In this document: piece by piece, positions 61,335-64,000 of the stretch | Numbering within the stretch: position 1 is the stretch's first letter | Layout of the letters: each line of letters begins with the position of its first letter | Assembly (NCBI GenBank): GCA_040285825.1 | Contig: JAUPSS010000002.1 | Span: 2,666,001-2,730,000, forward strand | DNA length: 64,000 nt | Reading direction: 5' to 3' | From: Eukaryota sp. TZLM1-RC | Taxonomy: Eukaryota > Metamonada: BaSk clade | Made by a program: the position numbers and the translations under genes | Notes under the pieces: generated by a model | Told to the model about the DNA's origin: nothing | What the model saw: only the letters and a program-made list of their open reading frames with translations | Database searches by the model: none

Positions 61335-61381
61335 CTTTAAAAAAGACACTTGCTTCATTGTTATTGACAATATCTGTAAGA
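61335..61381 (+). promoter_or_regulatory. Shared upstream motif, copy at the SERCA gene
   Basis: TTTAAAAAAGACACTTGCTT, then CATTGTTATTGACAATATCT and GTAAG before ATG; aligns at about 80 percent with 34095-34137 at BROX. The GT...AG ends seen in the other two copies are not kept here, which weighs against a shared intron and for a core promoter or leader. Confidence 0.5.
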
Positions 61382-64000
61382 ATGAGTCAGTACGAGTCAG
61401 TTCCTATATCTAATACTGTCTTGGAACCTTTTCCGTGGTCTGTTGATGAGCATGTTTTACTTCAAAAGTATGGAGTAGAACGCGATACTGGTCTTTCTGC
61501 ATTCGAGGTTCGCAATCGACTTCAAACCTTTGGTCCTAATGTTCTTCCCATGCCTTCACCACCTTCACTCCTTTCACTTATTCTTGATCAATTTAAAGAC
61601 ACTATGGTAATTGTTCTTGTTCTCTCAGCCCTCATTTCGTTTTTCCTCGCTTTCTTTGAAGAAGGAGCAGATCGAGTAACAGCATTCGTAGAGCCATGGG
61701 TCATTATTGCAATTTTGGTTGTAAATGCTCTCATTGGTATTATTCAAGAGCGCAAGTCCTATGTCGCAATCTCTGCACTCAAACAACTAACCACAACCAA
61801 GTGTTTTGTCCTTCGTCAAAAAAGACTATCCGAACTTGATGCCGACTTGATCGTCCCAGGAGACATAATCCATGGTTTGTCACTTCTACTCAATATCTTA
61901 CCCTAGTCCGTCCTGGCCAAGCTGTCCCCGCAGATGCTCGTCTCCTTGCTGTCACCTCCTCCTCTGAACTCACAGTAGATCAGTCCGCCTTTTCTGGAGA
62001 AAATGAACCCTGTCTGAAGGAAGTCAGGACCATTCCCTCAGTCCAAGCTGAAACCCACCAACTATCCTGCATGCTGTTTGCCGGCTCCACTATCGCAACT
62101 GGAGCTGCAGTTGCCGTTGTTACATCCACTGCAGGGAATACTAAGCTAGGATCCATTTCAAGCTCCCTCACTGAAGATTCACCACCTTCCCCTGTTCAAC
62201 GTAAACTTGACCAATTTGGAATTCTTTTAGGAAAGATTATTTTAGTTATTTGCTTGTTAGTTTGGATTCTAAATATTCCTCAGTTTGCTAGGGGTAAGAG
62301 TGTAATCTCTGGTGCCATTCATTACTTTAAAATTGCTGTTTCTCTTGGAGTTGCAGCCATTCCTGAAGGTTTGCCTGCAGTCATTACTACCTGCTTGGCA
62401 TTGGGTAGCAACAGAATGGCCAAGAAGAAAGCTATTGTTCGTCATTTAAATGCAGTGGAAGCTTTGGGTTCAGCTACGGTTATTTTGACTGATAAGACTG
62501 GAACTCTGACAACTAATCAAATGACTGCTAAAAGAATCTTTACGTTTGACTCATCATGTAGGAGGAATTTTTTTGAAGTTGAAGGATTTAGTTATGAACC
62601 TAGAGGTCACGTTACGACAGTCAACAACACATCACCTTCCCAATCAGATCACATCATCCTACGACAAGTTGCCGAAGTCAGTCTTGCTTGCAACGATGCT
62701 TCTTTGTTTTATTCCGAAAAAGAACTTTCCTACTCTGTAATTGGAGATCCTACTGAAGGTGCATTATTGTGTCTGTCTGAAAAAATCATTAATCCTCAAC
62801 ATTCTGGAGAGGTTGTAGTAGAACAGTTAAGAGCACAAAAGAAAAGAATCCGAACAATTGATTTCAACAGAGAACGCAAACGAATGACAGTCATTACTGA
62901 TTCTGGTATCTATGTGAAGGGAGCAATCGAAACTGTTTTGCCATTGTGTAAAAACGCTTGTCTTCCAATTAAAGATTCTTATGGTTCTCCTCTTTCAACC
63001 CCACTCACTGAAGAAATGGCGGAAACTGTTGAAGAAAGCGCCAAAAGTATGGCCAGTCAAGGTTATAGAGTCTTAGCCCTAGCTGCAAGAAGCACTACTT
63101 CTTCTCATTCCACTATCAATGTAGAAGGGGATCTCTCTTTCATTGGGTTGGTAGGCCTTCACGATCCACCACGTCCAGAAGTTCCTGATGCTATCCAAAA
63201 GTGTAATAAAGCTGGTATTAAGGTTGTTGTCGTCACTGGTGATTCTAAGGAAACTGCTATCGCTATTGGCCAGAGAATTGGCTTGGTCACTGGAAGAATG
63301 ATTGGGGAAGATCGTTACACTTGCATTTCGGGAAAAGCCTTCCACAAAATGCCAGCTCATCAACGGTCAGCAATCGTGAATGAGCTAGTGATACTGTACA
63401 GGGTTGAACCTGAACACAAACGATTACTCGTGTCCACCATGCAGAACAACAAACACATCGTTGCTATGATCGGGGATGGAATCAATGATGCTGCTGGTAT
63501 CAAACATGCTGATATTGGTATTTCTGTGGGTTCTGGGACTGCGGTAGCTCAACAAGCTGCAGACATTGTTTTGGCAGATAGTAACTTTGCTACTTTGATC
63601 TCAGCCATTGAGGAAGGAAGGTCGATTTTTACCAATATGCAGCAATTCATTCGGTATTTGGTTTCTTCTAATATTGGCGAAGTGTTGTGTATTTTCTTTG
63701 CAGTTTTATTAAGATTACCTGAAATCCTCATTCCCGTCCAATTACTTTGGGTCAATGTCACTACTGATTCTGCCCCTGCTACCGCCTTGTCGTTCAATAA
63801 AGCTGATAAAGACATCCTTGATCAGCCACCAAGAGATCCCAATCTTCCCATCGTTACTCTCCACACCTTCTACCGTTACATGGCTATTGGACTTTGGGTC
63901 GGTATCTCTACTGTTCTTGGTTATGTTTGGTGGTTCTTATGGGCACCCCAGGGACCCCAGATCACTTGGTTTGATTTAACCCATGCCAAAGATTGTACAG
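61382..64000 (+). CDS. SERCA-type (P2A) Ca2+-ATPase, partial, one 32-nt intron
   Basis: Exon 1 is 61382-61874; exon 2 runs from 61907 past the window end. The start MSQYESVPISNTVLEPFPWS fits the family N-terminus. Motifs present: IVPGDII, SGENEP (the TGES loop), VAAIPEGLPAVITTCLALG (segment 4 Ca2+ site), DKTGTLTTNQM with the phosphorylated Asp at 62491, KGA, TGD, RVEPEHK. Ca2+-ligand segments 5 and 6 follow (SSNIGEVLCIF, LLWVNVTTD). The pump moves Ca2+ from cytosol into the ER at the cost of ATP. The hinge motif GDGxNDxP reads GDGINDAAG at 63472-63498, with the usual Pro replaced by Ala, which is rare. Segments 8-10 are outside the window. Confidence 0.92.
61875..61906 (+). other. 32-nt spliceosomal intron in the SERCA gene
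   Basis: GTTTGT...CCCTAG, splitting a codon after its first base (G|TC, Val). Removal joins IVPGDIIH to VRPGQAVPADARL, exactly the expected P-type ATPase order. Without splicing the frame stops at 61906. Confidence 0.88.

Noticed and set aside
1-64000. CRISPR arrays, bacterial operons or ribosomal RNA genes
   Set aside because: No spaced identical repeats, no Shine-Dalgarno-linked operons and no rRNA-like conserved stretches were found.

Overview
The window is nuclear DNA from a unicellular, probably flagellated eukaryote; the lineage cannot be fixed from this sequence alone. The host genes are eukaryotic: the Paf1-complex subunit RTF1, a NAP1 histone chaperone ending in a CAAX box, TRAPP and GARP/EARP tethering subunits, a BROX-type BRO1 protein, the ciliary subunit IFT80 and a SERCA-type Ca2+ pump. 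Genes are compact and mostly intron-free. Two introns can be placed confidently, and both are tiny: 31 nt in VPS51 and 32 nt in the SERCA gene. The standard code is used; TAA, TAG and TGA all end intact genes. One tRNA-Met (CAT) is present.

Layout. 1-13 kb is almost all mobile DNA: a hAT transposase remnant, a non-LTR fragment, two decayed Fanzor relics and a 7.3-kb Ty3/gypsy element with TG...CA LTRs and a 4-bp target duplication. 13-31 kb holds RTF1, a coiled-coil protein, a SKP1-like protein, an unknown 461-aa protein, TRAPPC5, an MFS transporter, the tRNA and NAP1, with transposon relics between them. 31-42 kb contains two nearly identical Fanzor (eukaryotic TnpB-like) copies in opposite orientation, with BROX, an E2F-like protein and more non-LTR fragments between them. 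42-56 kb has IFT80, a 17-cysteine metallothionein, a further Fanzor split by frameshifts, VPS51 and an unknown 367-aa protein. 56-64 kb has an AmmeMemoRadiSam-type radical SAM enzyme, a decayed Fanzor1-type gene and the SERCA gene, which runs off the window.

Two mobile families dominate. The first is a set of at least a dozen fragments carrying only the C-terminal CCHC knuckle and restriction-like endonuclease region of R2/Dong-type non-LTR retrotransposons. They share 3' ends, are truncated at variable 5' points, and in two cases are bounded by 14-15-bp target duplications; none has a reverse transcriptase domain. The second is Fanzor: six loci in at least three sequence groups. The two closest copies share about 270 bp of 3' non-coding DNA that ends at the homology boundary in a perfect 11-bp inverted repeat, which makes it a candidate guide-RNA/end sequence. 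Three unrelated host genes also share a 45-85-nt motif immediately upstream of their start codons.
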